Under the pieces are notes generated by a model that had not been told where the DNA came from, did not search any database, and saw only the letters and a program-made list of their open reading frames with translations. A program made the translations under genes and the position numbers. Shown piece after piece: positions 1-10,551 of a DNA stretch of 64,000 bases. Each line of letters starts with the position of its first letter. Position 1 is the stretch's first letter. Location: NCBI GenBank assembly GCA_029449245.1, contig JANATF010000006.1:1984001-2048000 (forward strand), written 5' to 3'. Source of the stretch: Mortierella alpina. Its lineage: Eukaryota; Mortierellomycota; Mortierellomycetes; Mortierellales; Mortierellaceae.

Positions 1-54
1 TTTCTCTCTCTCTGTCTCTTCGTTCTCACATCACTCGACCACTATCCCTCCTTG

Positions 55-1164
55 ATGTACAATAACAGCAACAACGCTGGCTACGGCGCCAACAGCAACA
101 ACGCCGGTTACGGAGCCAACAGGCCCAACGGCTCTGGCTATGGCGGCAACAGCTCTGGTGGATACGGCGGCAACAGCTACGGCAGCGGCAACAGCAACGG
201 CGGCTCTTATGGCCAGCAGAGCAGCGGAGGCTACGGCGGGTCCCAGAGACCTGGTCAGTCCTACGGACAGCAGAGCCAATACGGCGGTCAACACAACCAA
301 CAGCCGCAGCAGCAGTACGGTGGTCAGCAGAGCTACGGCAACAACGCTCGACCGGGCCAGTACGGCCAGCCTAGCCAGTACGGCGGCCAGCAACAGTCCT
401 ACAGCAACTATAACCAATATGGAGACCAGCAGCATCCCGCCCCCGGCCAGGAGACGGAGCAGGATGTCGATCGCGTCGCACAGCAGATCCGTGACACACG
501 CCAAGAATCTGTCCAGTCGACCCGAAACGCGCTCCGGGCACTTCAGGAGGCTGATGAGAGCGCTGGAAGGACCATGCAGCAGTTGGGAGAGCAGTCTGAA
601 CAGTTGGGCCGTGTCGAGCGCAATCTTGACTCTGCTCAGATCCATGCGGACAATGCCCAGGAAAAGGCTGGAGAGCTCAAGACCGTTAACCGGTCCATGT
701 TTGCAGTTCATATCAAGAACCCATTCACCTCTACCAAGAAGAAGGAGCGGGCTCTCGAGGAAGCAAAGCTGAAGGCAGCAGAAGAGTTGGCACAACGTGA
801 GCGGATTCGCAAGGAGGAATACGAAACCAAGCAGCGGTTGAACGCCGCTCAAGGACAAGGACCCTACGGAAGGGCACCCTCGAGCAATGGCTACAGCAAC
901 AACGGTCGCGGCGGTTCTGGAGAGAGATCAGCCTATGCATTCGAGAACACGGCCGAGGATGATGCCCATGAGGCAGAGATTGATCAGAACTTGGACATGA
1001 TGGGAGGTCTCTTGGGCAACCTGAAGAACAGTGCCATGGCCATGAACACGGAGGTGAACAGGCAGAACGAGCGCATGACGCACGTTACTCACAAGACTGA
1101 CGAACTCTCTGGATCTGTCAACTACAACACCCAGCTGCTGCAGAAGATTGCCAAGCGTGGATAA
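55..1164 (+). CDS. Sec9/SNAP-25-like t-SNARE with SYGQ-rich head
   Basis: Single-exon ORF of 369 aa. The first ATG is at 55; the window opens in a CT-rich leader, so an upstream exon cannot be excluded. Residues 1 to about 130 are almost only G, Y, S, Q and N with repeated SYGQQ, GYGG and QYGG units. A first SNARE helix follows (about 135-200, with zero-layer Q in LGEQSEQL), then a basic linker with KNPFTSTKKKE, then a second SNARE helix at the C-terminus (about 305-365, with Q in NRQNERM). Two Q-SNARE helices in one chain define the SNAP-25/Sec9 family, which supplies the Qb and Qc helices for fusion of secretory vesicles with the plasma membrane. No cysteine is visible in the linker, as in Sec9 and unlike animal SNAP-25, so membrane attachment by palmitoylation is unlikely. 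The SNARE assignment is firm; the role of the head is unknown. Confidence 0.9.
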   Translation: MYNNSNNAGYGANSNNAGYGANRPNGSGYGGNSSGGYGGNSYGSGNSNGGSYGQQSSGGYGGSQRPGQSYGQQSQYGGQHNQQPQQQYGGQQSYGNNARPGQYGQPSQYGGQQQSYSNYNQYGDQQHPAPGQETEQDVDRVAQQIRDTRQESVQSTRNALRALQEADESAGRTMQQLGEQSEQLGRVERNLDSAQIHADNAQEKAGELKTVNRSMFAVHIKNPFTSTKKKERALEEAKLKAAEELAQRERIRKEEYETKQRLNAAQGQGPYGRAPSSNGYSNNGRGGSGERSAYAFENTAEDDAHEAEIDQNLDMMGGLLGNLKNSAMAMNTEVNRQNERMTHVTHKTDELSGSVNYNTQLLQKIAKRG

Positions 1165-4100
1165 GGACTCTTTCCCTTTCTCTTCCTTCCTCTTTCTTTT
1201 TTGTATCCTCGTTGACTAGTGAGGATGATCATGCTAGAAGTGGGCACGATCTATCATCTTATACCAAACCGTTTCGTAATTCAGCAGTAAAAAAAAAATG
1301 AAAAAAAGAAGAAAACGAGAAGCTTGTTGTGAGCGAAGCATTATCTGTGTGAGCAGGTCGAATATTTCTAAGCGCAGAGAGACAAGATGTTGAGACCGAG
1401 TGAAATTAGTATAGCCGAAGATTCTCCGTTCTTACAAACAGCATTCCACCACAGCAGCTGATCGTTGCGCGTTAAAGATGCAGATGCTTCACACTTAAGA
1501 TGCCGGCTGCTTTATGGCGCGATCATTAGCAAGATATCGATAGGAAGGGGAGCAACTTTTATGCTATTTGGAGATGAATTGCACACCATTCACCTTTGCT
1601 CATGATCATCGCTCGTACAATTTGAGGCCTCTTAGATGCAGACTAAGTAAACCCGATGGCGACCAAGGTACGTAAGGTTATGAAAACTACGCTGTTAGAC
1701 CTCAAAACGTGAGTAGTAGCTACTCATAGATTGCAGCAAGGCGGACAAAATTACGGTGCAGAGGAACGCCGCCTTCTTAAAAGTTACACTGCAAATGTTC
1801 TCATGAGAGGCGATTCGCGTTGAAACGTTCTTAAACATTGACTCGCGGCTGAACCATGTAGACGTCTTACAAAGTATTAGGTGGTGGGTGGTAGTTTCTT
1901 GAAGGCTCCTGACCCATCCACCGTGCCACTGTTCATGAGGACTTTGGAAATGGTCTGATTGTGCCAGCATTTGCTTCGGCGCCAGTAGTACAGATCAGCC
2001 ATGAGTTGACGGTGAATGCCATCTCATCTTTTGTAAACTCAACGAGGGCGTTCAAGACGCGTGCAATTAAAAGAAAATAGAGCAACATTTGGATTGCATG
2101 CTTAACTGTGAACGGTAATGCTTTACCCACACGTGAACTGCTTTCGATCTTTCTGCGCGTGTATGTGGAGGCACGAGCCTTGTACACAGATTCACTGTAA
2201 TTCGCGGCCGTAGCACAGGGGTACGATAATAAACCATCATCTGCTCTCCTTTCTGAGAGTGCGACGCGCAGTCAAGACTTCAGATCTGCGGCAGCCACGG
2301 CGTAAGAATCGTACCCGCACAGTCTCTGTACATTAAAGTCTCCGTTGAGGTACTTTTGGTGTTGACTAGACGCGCTGCCGGTTGGTTTGGGGAGGCGTTT
2401 CGGATCCAGCGCATAAAAGTGGATGAATAGGCTCGGCTTTAAGAAAGTTGCCTTTGAAGCAATGGAGCGCGGCGACTTCTGACAGATCAAGGTCTGTGAT
2501 ATCCTGATGGACCACGCAGGCGTGCATCGAAAAGCGGTCTGGCGAAGGGTCATGCCGTAGTCTGATCAGAACAACGCTGTGGGGAGGCCAAGGTGGCTCT
2601 TGGATGCGAAAAGTGTCTGTGATCCAGCGTGGCATTCTTTTGCAGAGTGTGCCGACGGCGCCAGCTTTGAGCCAGATCGGGCACCGACTGGGTAGCTGCA
2701 GGGCGAGCGGGGCCTTTTGAATTTTCTTTGTTTGGGTGACTGTGCGCGCAAGCAGGATCGCTTTGCTGTCGCGCCTTGTCTGAATGAGCGAACGAGCAGC
2801 CTGGAGAAAAGCAGAAACCCAGTGAGGACATCACCCCGACATCAGCCCGACACTCCTGCTCTCTCTCCATCGCGCTGTGCATCTGCCCACCCTCGCCGAA
2901 TCCGACCCCACCCCTGATCACCTTGGACTAGCAACCAGGCAGCACGGGCGCAAAGGGGCCATTCGACACTGTTGCAGTCTTGTTTTGCCATTCGGACCGC
3001 TGCTTTCTGCTTTCTGCTTTCCAGCTGCTTGGCCACAGCACGCTCGCAGCACTCGTTTCTCACTCGCACTCGCTGTTTCTCGCTGCCCTTCTTGCTTGCT
3101 GTCTTTCTCGCTCTCTGCTCTCCTTTTGGCTGTGGTCTCTTCGTGCTCGCCATTCCCACTCTCATCTTCCTTCCCGCCTCTCCGTGATCCGATCCCTGTG
3201 CACCCGCACTGCCCAAGGTGTGTCCCTGCCTGTCGTTCGCGCCGGTCCACGCACACTGCCGACAGTTCCCCTCCAAGCCCAGCAGGCCAGCCCAGGTTAT
3301 TTGCCCTGCAGCCACCTAAATACCTAAATACCGGACCCACCCCGATATCGCAGCTTTACACACATCCACATCGCCAGCTGTCCCTCCTCTGACTCCCTCT
3401 TCCCAACCCACCCTCGCCCACGGACTCACCGCAGCAGCTGTGCTGCATCCTCTCGTTCTCGCTCCACGCACATACCCGCAAGGTACAAGCCAGCGCCAGA
3501 CTCCTCTGGCTCTTTTGCGTCCTCCTCGTGTCTCGTTATCGGATCACATATTTCTCTGCCTCCTTCAACTTCACCACGACCACCTGTTGACCTTTTGCAG
3601 CTGACACTCCAACCTGCTGCTGAATGCACCCGCGGCATCACACTCCATCGCTTCTGGAATCAACAACCTGTCTTGGCCACGATCTACACTTGACCTGTGC
3701 CTGTAGCTACACCTTCATAACCATATATTTCCTGCTGACCCTCGGCACATGTACGCCGCACAAGCACCTCACACAAACGCACTCGTACACTCGCCCGTTG
3801 GGGTTGCCTATGAAGCCATACCACCACCTATTTGGGCTGGGATGTTGCCAGCCGCCTCTGTTCGTAAAGACTCACCGCTGCCAAGACTAACCAACATCTG
3901 GCCGACTCTTTCTTTTAAACCACAATTTCTAGACATCTTTCATCTCCAACAGCGTCGATACACGATACACGACTTCTCCTTCGCACAAGATCCTGGGACC
4001 CTTTCTCTCTGAAAAGTCCATCCTTGCAGCATTCACCTACACGTTTATCGGAGCTTTCGGCGCGTTGAACGTTTGCATCGACTGCTCATCTGATCTGACT

Positions 4101-4304
4101 TGCACCGGAGATCCACCCACACCAGGAGCCTATCGGTCAAGACACAGTAACCACCGTGCATCTCCCATCTCCCATCTCAGTCTCAGCAAGGTGACAGAAA
4201 ATCATAGAAACGAACACCTGCCGCCTCTGCAGGTCCACCATCGAGCTCAGCGAGCGATTAACGAGGCGGATCGGGGAGACATCGGCGACCGACATCCACA
4301 GGGC
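1165..4304. other. Long intergenic and leader region
   Basis: No convincing gene in 3.1 kb. The first part follows the SNARE stop and is AT-rich with short A-runs. From about 2980 to 4300 the plus strand is strongly CT-rich with no long ATG-initiated reading frame, which resembles the long leaders seen before other genes here and probably includes the promoter and 5' UTR of the bromodomain-kinase gene. A minus-strand ORF at 2635-2366 (89 aa, ATG start) has ordinary composition but no recognisable domain and no support, so it is not called. Confidence 0.5.
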
Positions 4305-7300
4305 ATGCCCAAAACGTCCAAGGGATCGCCTTCAACAACTGCTGGCGCATCGGCTTCGCCAGTTACCATCACTTCAGGGATACAGATAAGTTCTTGGATG
4401 GGGACAAGGCCAGATCCCGGGAACACGCCTGCCGCGCCATCCGCGCGCTCGCAAGGTGTAGCCCAAGGCTCGGCACCTCGCAGCAACACGTCGGCATACT
4501 TGCACCCTGCAAACTCCCAAAGGTGGACACCGGGTCCTTCTTCATCGAGTAAGAGAGTCGAAGGGTGATTTTCGGTTGCATTATTCATTCTATGACCTCT
4601 CTTTGCTGTTGCCATTGGATCTTGACATAAGGACTCGTGTTATTTATTATTTTCTGCAGCGACCCCTGTGAGAAGCATCTTCCGACCTACAGCTACGCCC
4701 AAGCCAGCAACAGGCTTCAAAATTCGCATTCCCAGAGATCTGCCGAATATTCCTGAGGCATTTCGTAAGCAGGGCACTTTGCAGACAGAATCATCAGTAC
4801 CACCTGCTGCTAAATTTCGGCCGACTCATTCAATCGCTGTCGATGACCGTACTGTTACTGGAGGCGCACCAGTTGAGCATTCATCACCAATGCAGCCATT
4901 AGATGCATACAGGAAAAGCCTGGAAAAAGGAAAGCGCTCCCACAGCGAAATGTTGCTTGAAGAAAATCCCTCGCCGTCAGTCAAATATTACCCAATCTTT
5001 GGTAAACGTTTATTGCATTACTCTGTCTACGGGCAACGCATGGTTTATTGAAAAGTGTAAGGACTAATAATTTTCTCCGCATCATTTCTTCCGCATTAAT
5101 AATACAGGTCCAAGAGATGCAACAGAAAATAAGACGAAGGCTCCTAGGATATCCTCAGAATCCTCGTCGCCGGTGAAGGCCCCTCGGGCGGGGATGAAGA
5201 ACCGTGCCCTCTGGAACCACGTATTTAAAGCAGGATCTTCAGGTCGTCCAGTCCTAAACCCTGCGACCATTCCAACGGGACCATTCCAACCAACCTCCGA
5301 ATTGGATTCTGCCCTACGGGAAACACAGACACCACAACATGCATCAAGTCCCTCCGTGATCGATGTTTCGCCAGCAGTACATCCGCAGAGCCGATCAATA
5401 TCCAAGACTCGCTCTCCCACACCGGCAGCTCCAGCTGCGCGATTCCCCACACCGACATCGCTGGGTGGGAGTGTAGGACGAGACATTGACGACTCAGGGT
5501 TAATTGCCCAAACTCCCATACAACACCAGGAAGCTAGGGAGCGCTCACGCGACCTTTCAGCGTGGAATCAGGAACAGCAGCACGATGTGCGGGCACTACC
5601 GACAGTCCTATCACCAGTACTAGGAGCAACTGTGTTGGGATCCGACACTGAGATGACAACGCCCGGACACGAAGGGAAGGAGACAACGCCCGGACTAGGC
5701 GGGAAGGAGACAATTGACGCGAGCACGTCTAGCGTTCTTCCCTACCAGATCACTACACCAAAGTCGGACGAAGTTATTGCTCTTGAACCTATCGCATTGG
5801 TGCGAGTAGGGACCACGGTTCTGGACCGACTATTGAGCGATCCTGTCTGCAAAGATTTTGTGAGCAAAGTTCCGCATTCAGTTGCGAATTACCATGCTGT
5901 CATCCAAAAGCCCATGGACCTGACGACGATCGAACACAAACTATGGAAAGGTCTACAGCTCAACAAAGCGGCATTTAATGAACCATCGACCTCCAGGCTA
6001 GTCGCTGCCATGAGTCACATCAGCCTTGAGGATGGTTACTCGAGCCTCGAGGACTTTGAGGAGGATCTTAAGCGGATATACAACAACGCAACATATTTTA
6101 ATGCACCAACCCACCCCATATTCAAGCAAGCACAGTCTTTCAAGACTTTATTTACCGGGTTGATTCTTGCCTTTCGTGAACAGTAAGCACTAGAAAGTGA
6201 TCCTGTGCCTTCCTAGTCCTGAATCTTTGCTTTGGCATGAAGATCTAATCGCGATTGCCGTCTTTTCTGTTTCAATTCTAATGCTAATAGCATATTAATA
6301 CCCAATCCCGTACTGCCCCAAGAGCTATATAATCCGTCTTATGTCGCTCTCTCAGAACCAGGGTAGGTAGCAGGAGGGGTTTCCTCCAACCGACATCTCC
6401 AAGGAACCTTTAGGAATGCATCCTAACAAAACGGTGTCGATTATAGCCCAGTGTATCTTTTTAGAGCGCATTTGTTCAAGGAGATGGACCGAAAGTTGAC
6501 GGACATTTCTGTTGATCTCTATGCCTCTCTCCATCAACCTTTGCTTGATATCATGTATGGGCCGCAAGAACTCTCGGAAACACAGCCGCACTTTGTGAGG
6601 ATGTATATTAGCAAGAACAGGAGGTTGCTGGCCAATTCTAGAGACGAAAGGACCGCAAAGATTGTCATTCTCAGTGATGTGCGAACGAGCAAGACTTTTG
6701 ACCCAGAATTGCCCGACAGTTCGAGCGCTGGCGCCAAAATGGTCCGGATTAATGCTCGAGCCATGATCGCCAAGCCCATTGGGGAGCGACACGATATGAT
6801 CACTGTTGGGGATCTGGATTGCCCAAGCGCATGGATCATGATCGCTTGCGTGCGTGCTTTCGATGTCGAGGTCGTCATGTCTCAGCGATTCGACAAGGGC
6901 ACCTTGAGCAAGATCAGACACGAGGTTGTGCCCTTTGACACAAGTCCGAAGAGTAAGCTGAGTCGTGAGGAACAGCAAGCGTTTCTGGACGCCATGGGAC
7001 TGACGCCATCATGGGATACGACAGCAAGTTGTTCAACTTCAGAGGCTGCTCACTCGGCCACCTCATCACCATCCATGCAGGTGTCGCCCACGCTGAGAGG
7101 ACCAGCTGCATTCTCATCAAGAGCCGAGTCAACTATAGCCGGATCAGCATTGCCGCCTGCGGGTACAAATGAGGAGCTCAAAGCAGACTCTCATGTTTCG
7201 CTGGATAGTCGACGTGCCCGTCCTGATGAAAGGCATGTATATGGAAATGATCTCGTGCCATCAAGGACGTTACAGTTAACCTTGAATCACTAACATTGAG

Positions 7301-8865
7301 CTCTAACATCAATGGTCATCCAGCGCGCTATCCAATGCCTTTGCTTATTCAAAGCCAACGTATACCTCTCCAATGCCAATGCCAACGCCCAGCCACTTCA
7401 TGAGGCCTTCAAAGCCCTCAGCCTATTTGTACGCGGTTGCCTCAACCACATCGTCTCCTAGTTTGCAATCCGCTTCGGGAAACTCTGTAGCATCGTCACC
7501 TTCGAAGCCAGGATCGGTGACAAGAGATTCCGCGCTTTCGAGAACTAGTGTGTCAGAACGCCAGCTCTCGCCAAGTGAGGTCCAATTGGGGCCATCTGAA
7601 GCGATGAGAGAGCTCACCAAGCGTGAGAGACAACTGTTGTATGATCTCAAAGCAGCAGCTCGAGACAAAAAGGTACCCTACATTCGCTGGGATGATATCG
7701 AGCCGTCTCTGACAGTGGACTCTGCGCATGGGCTCTTCAAGAGGATATACCATGTGGAAGGAGACGACGGACTTGTCATTCAAAACTTTAAGGAGATGGA
7801 CACCGAGTCGTTCGAACAACGGGTCCGAGAGGTCGCTTGTCTGCTCAAATTACGCGGACTGGAGGGCGTGGGACAGATTCAATCGGTGATTGACGATGAC
7901 AAGAGCCAGCTGGTCGGTCTTTCGATGACCAAGTACGTTTGTTTCAATTTGTTGCATGACGCGTAATGTTGAGTCCTTCTATATCAAATGCTAATACGTT
8001 CCATTTCTTTTAACAAAAACTGCAGATATGAGCACACGTTGAAGGACTTTGCGACGAATGCAAGGCGACATCCCAGTCCTTGTCAGAAACTGAGTCTGGT
8101 GCGGGATATGATCGCGGCCGTCAGTGTGATCCACAGCGCTGGCCTTGCGCATCGCGATCTGAGCGAGGTCAACATCATGGTGGACGAAGATCCGGTGCTA
8201 CGATTGGAAGACAATACCCCTCGACCCTGGGTTCGCATCATCGACTTTGGAAAGTCTGTGTTCGTGGAGCGAGAAGAAGTGAAGCGTTGGAGTATGAAGG
8301 AGCACGTCCCAGAAGAAGAGCTGGCCCTCTTGCCTCTTGTGATTGTCCCGCCTGACCATGGTTACAAATTGTATCGGTAAGGAATTTGGCCAACTCTTCG
8401 AGTTCATGGACAGTGCTGCGAAAAATGATCTCTTCAATTGAACTGATGGGCTTTATGCCGCGCTATTGTTTTAGATCAATTCTGACACTGCCGCGCTCCA
8501 AGAGCGACCACATACCACTTCCTCCAGTGGATCCGCGCAGTGAAGATGTTTACTCACTTGGTGTCCTGATCTGGAGGACGTTCAGCGGCAAGTCGCCCTG
8601 GAATGGAGCCATTGAAGATGATCTTAAGCGGCTCCGGTACCTGGTTTCATCGGACGAGCAGATCCAGTTCCAGCTTGAGCGTGAGGTGACGGGCAAGATG
8701 TCGCGTGCGCTGCTTCTCAAGTGCCTGACAGCAGAAGCCGACACGCGGTGGACGGCGCAGCAGCTCAACTCGTGGCTGGAGCAGCCGGAGGTGTTCCAGG
8801 AACTTCAGAAAGAGTTTGAGGCTCTGGGCGGAGGTCGAAAGAAGGTGCGCAAGAATCTGGATTGA
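4305..8865 (+). CDS. Bromodomain plus protein-kinase fusion protein
   Basis: Seven exons: 4305-4548, 4660-5001, 5108-6182, 6447-7274, 7324-7932, 8026-8376, 8475-8865 (3840 nt, 1279 aa). All introns are GT-AG and every junction keeps frame; the 49-nt fourth intron (7275-7323) has a CTAAC branch site but a weak GTTAAC donor. Residues 1-430 are Ser/Thr/Pro-rich and disordered. Residues about 430-555 are a bromodomain: YHAVIQKPMDL, then IYNNATYFNA with the acetyl-lysine-binding Asn. About 555-720 is a folded segment I do not recognise. The C-terminus (about 950-1255) is kinase-like: a divergent N-lobe with a possible Lys in VIQNFKE, the catalytic loop HRDLSEVN near 1074, DFG near 1105, and SEDVYSLGVLIW after the activation loop. 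HRDxxxxN and DFG are intact, so it may be catalytic, but no glycine-rich loop is clear. A nuclear chromatin-binding kinase is an inference. The alternative, two genes, is made less likely by in-frame splice sites and by the lack of an ATG-led start between the domains. Confidence 0.8.
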
Positions 8866-9422
8866 GAGATGAGGCCTCCTGCGTTTTCATTCCTGGGAAA
8901 AACGACCAAGAACGACTCCTTCCTTTTTAGCCATAGCTGAAGTCCTCTCAACGTCTTCGTTTATCATCTTGCCTTTCTTCCTTCGTATCTTAATTTTCAT
9001 GGTCTCAACTTTCATGTCTCTATAGTTCCTTAGTCCAGTTCATCAACTCTCAATCCCTACATCCTTCTTTTTATCACCGTGTACAAAAGTCAATAACAGA
9101 AATCATAGGGCATTCTGCAGCATATGAGATTGTCTCTGCAAGACACGCTGAATGGGTCATAATCAGGATGTAAATGTACCGCGGAGAAATCGCGATTATC
9201 TGACAAAGAACGCGTCAATACGCGTCAAAGCGTGTCCATTTGGTAGGAAATGACGCGTTTGGTACAAAGGAAGAGAGGTGCCAACAACATTCGCGTCGAG
9301 GCACCAGATCCCCGTATGAAACGTGTAGTTGTTGTGCATTTTTTTTTGTGCTGGGCATGGTTACGGAAACGCTGCTGACTGTGTCCGTTTGCACAGTGAG
9401 CAAGTGTTTCAAAAATTTCACA
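8866..9422. other. Intergenic region 5' of the DIRS element
   Basis: This stretch lies between the kinase stop and the left end of the DIRS element. It holds a T-rich 3' UTR-like part (8880-9080) and then a cluster of ACGCGT motifs (9210-9258). A long open frame that starts here and runs into the element is a by-product of the element's overlapping ORFs, not a gene. Confidence 0.5.
9210..9258. promoter_or_regulatory. Cluster of ACGCGT (MCB-like) motifs
   Basis: ACGCGTCA occurs at 9210-9217 and 9220-9227, and ACGCGT again at 9253-9258, in otherwise AT-rich DNA. ACGCGT is the MluI cell-cycle box bound by MBF in yeasts. No gene start lies close by on either strand except the DIRS element 165 bp to the right, so a function is uncertain. 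Confidence 0.3.
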
Positions 9423-9438
9423 ATTATTCAGCCCTTCG

Positions 9439-9569
9439 ATGGGACTCTAGCTGTGTGTACCTTTTCTTTTATTGTCATGATCCTCCCAATAAAAAACCTG
9501 TTTTTTTTTTTTTTTTTGGTGGCGTGGATATCTATATCTACTGGATCCAAGGCAGCTCAGAAACTCATC
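9439..9569 (+). repeat. Left inverted terminal repeat of DIRS element
   Basis: This 131-bp segment is the reverse complement of 14800-14930, including a T-run near 9502-9518 that matches the A-run of the right copy. It contains an AATAAAA stretch. In DIRS elements these repeats, with the outermost ends, template the circular intermediate. Confidence 0.9.
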
Positions 9570-9616
9570 TTTTCTTTTATCACGAACTGGAACTCATCCT
9601 TCGCAAGCATCGATCA

Positions 9617-10549
9617 ATGCATCCTCAGGATGAATCCACTCCTACTCTCTCCCCTGACGTCCTCCAAGCGATTTTTGATCGCCTCGAGGCTCAGGAGCGC
9701 CGACTTGAGGCCCAAGATAGGGAGCTTGTCGAGCTTCGCGCCAACGCTTCCCTCGGTGACCCAAATGTCTCCCGGAAGGCTCGTTCTACCACTCTTACCC
9801 CTTATCCCGAACTCCTTCTCAAGTGCCCTGCCGTTGGTGAGGAACAGTTCTTCGAAGCTGCCCTCCCCAAAGAACACAAAGTCTTCACCATGGCAGATTA
9901 CCACTACAATTCCCTCATGGAGTACCAAGCCCCTGCACTCCATCCGCTCGGTGGTCATCTTAAACTCTCTGCGCAAGCAAAGGCAGTTAATGACACCCTC
10001 GCCCTTTACCAAACTAAACTCGCTCACCTTACACGCCCCATTGACACCTTCGTTCACGAACTCACCCAGAACCCTGAGGATCCCCAGTTGCTCACAAAAG
10101 TATTTGCTTTCGCCAACACACTCAGGATCATGCTGGGTGACATTGCGGGACAGATGTCCCAATCTCGTCGCGACGGCGGTCTCTATGCCGTCTCCCAGAT
10201 CAGCCTCGCTGACGGCCCCTCTTTGCTTACGGTCGATGACCTGGCTGAGCGCCGCCGGCAGGCTGAAGCCATTTTGGCTGCTTCGAAACCTGTTGTCGAC
10301 CCGAAGACGGTCGAGAAGAAGTCTCAAGACAAGCAGCGTTCCAGGACTCAGCAAAGCGACTCTAATAAGAAGAACAGCAGCGGAAAGAGTGCCAGCAAGA
10401 GCAGCAACTACAACAAGAGCGACAAAAAGTCCAAGGGCAACAACAGCAGCAACTCTGGCGACCGCAGTTACGGCCAGAAACGCAGCAAATCCCGATCCAA
10501 CGACGACAGTGGACAGGGAAACGGATCAGAGGGGGAGACACGCCAGTAG
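9617..10549 (+). CDS. DIRS ORF1, Gag-like protein
   Basis: 310 aa from the ATG at 9617. The N-terminus has a short coiled coil (FDRLEAQERRLEAQDREL). The middle is an alpha-helical Gag-like region. The last 80 residues are a low-complexity tail rich in Ser, Lys, Asn and Gln that is probably RNA-binding. There is no CCHC zinc knuckle, which is common for DIRS Gag proteins. ORF2 overlaps its 3' end in the -1 frame. The frame is undamaged. Confidence 0.8.
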   Translation: MHPQDESTPTLSPDVLQAIFDRLEAQERRLEAQDRELVELRANASLGDPNVSRKARSTTLTPYPELLLKCPAVGEEQFFEAALPKEHKVFTMADYHYNSLMEYQAPALHPLGGHLKLSAQAKAVNDTLALYQTKLAHLTRPIDTFVHELTQNPEDPQLLTKVFAFANTLRIMLGDIAGQMSQSRRDGGLYAVSQISLADGPSLLTVDDLAERRRQAEAILAASKPVVDPKTVEKKSQDKQRSRTQQSDSNKKNSSGKSASKSSNYNKSDKKSKGNNSSNSGDRSYGQKRSKSRSNDDSGQGNGSEGETRQ

Positions 10550-10551
10550 GG

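Noticed and set aside
31-858. Long Leu/Ala/Val-rich minus-strand ORF opposite the SNARE
   Set aside because: It is the complement of Gly/Ser/Gln-rich codons; the hydrophobic text is an artefact.
2366-2635. 89-aa minus-strand ORF with ATG
   Set aside because: No domain, no splice or promoter context, and it overlaps other equally long meaningless frames.
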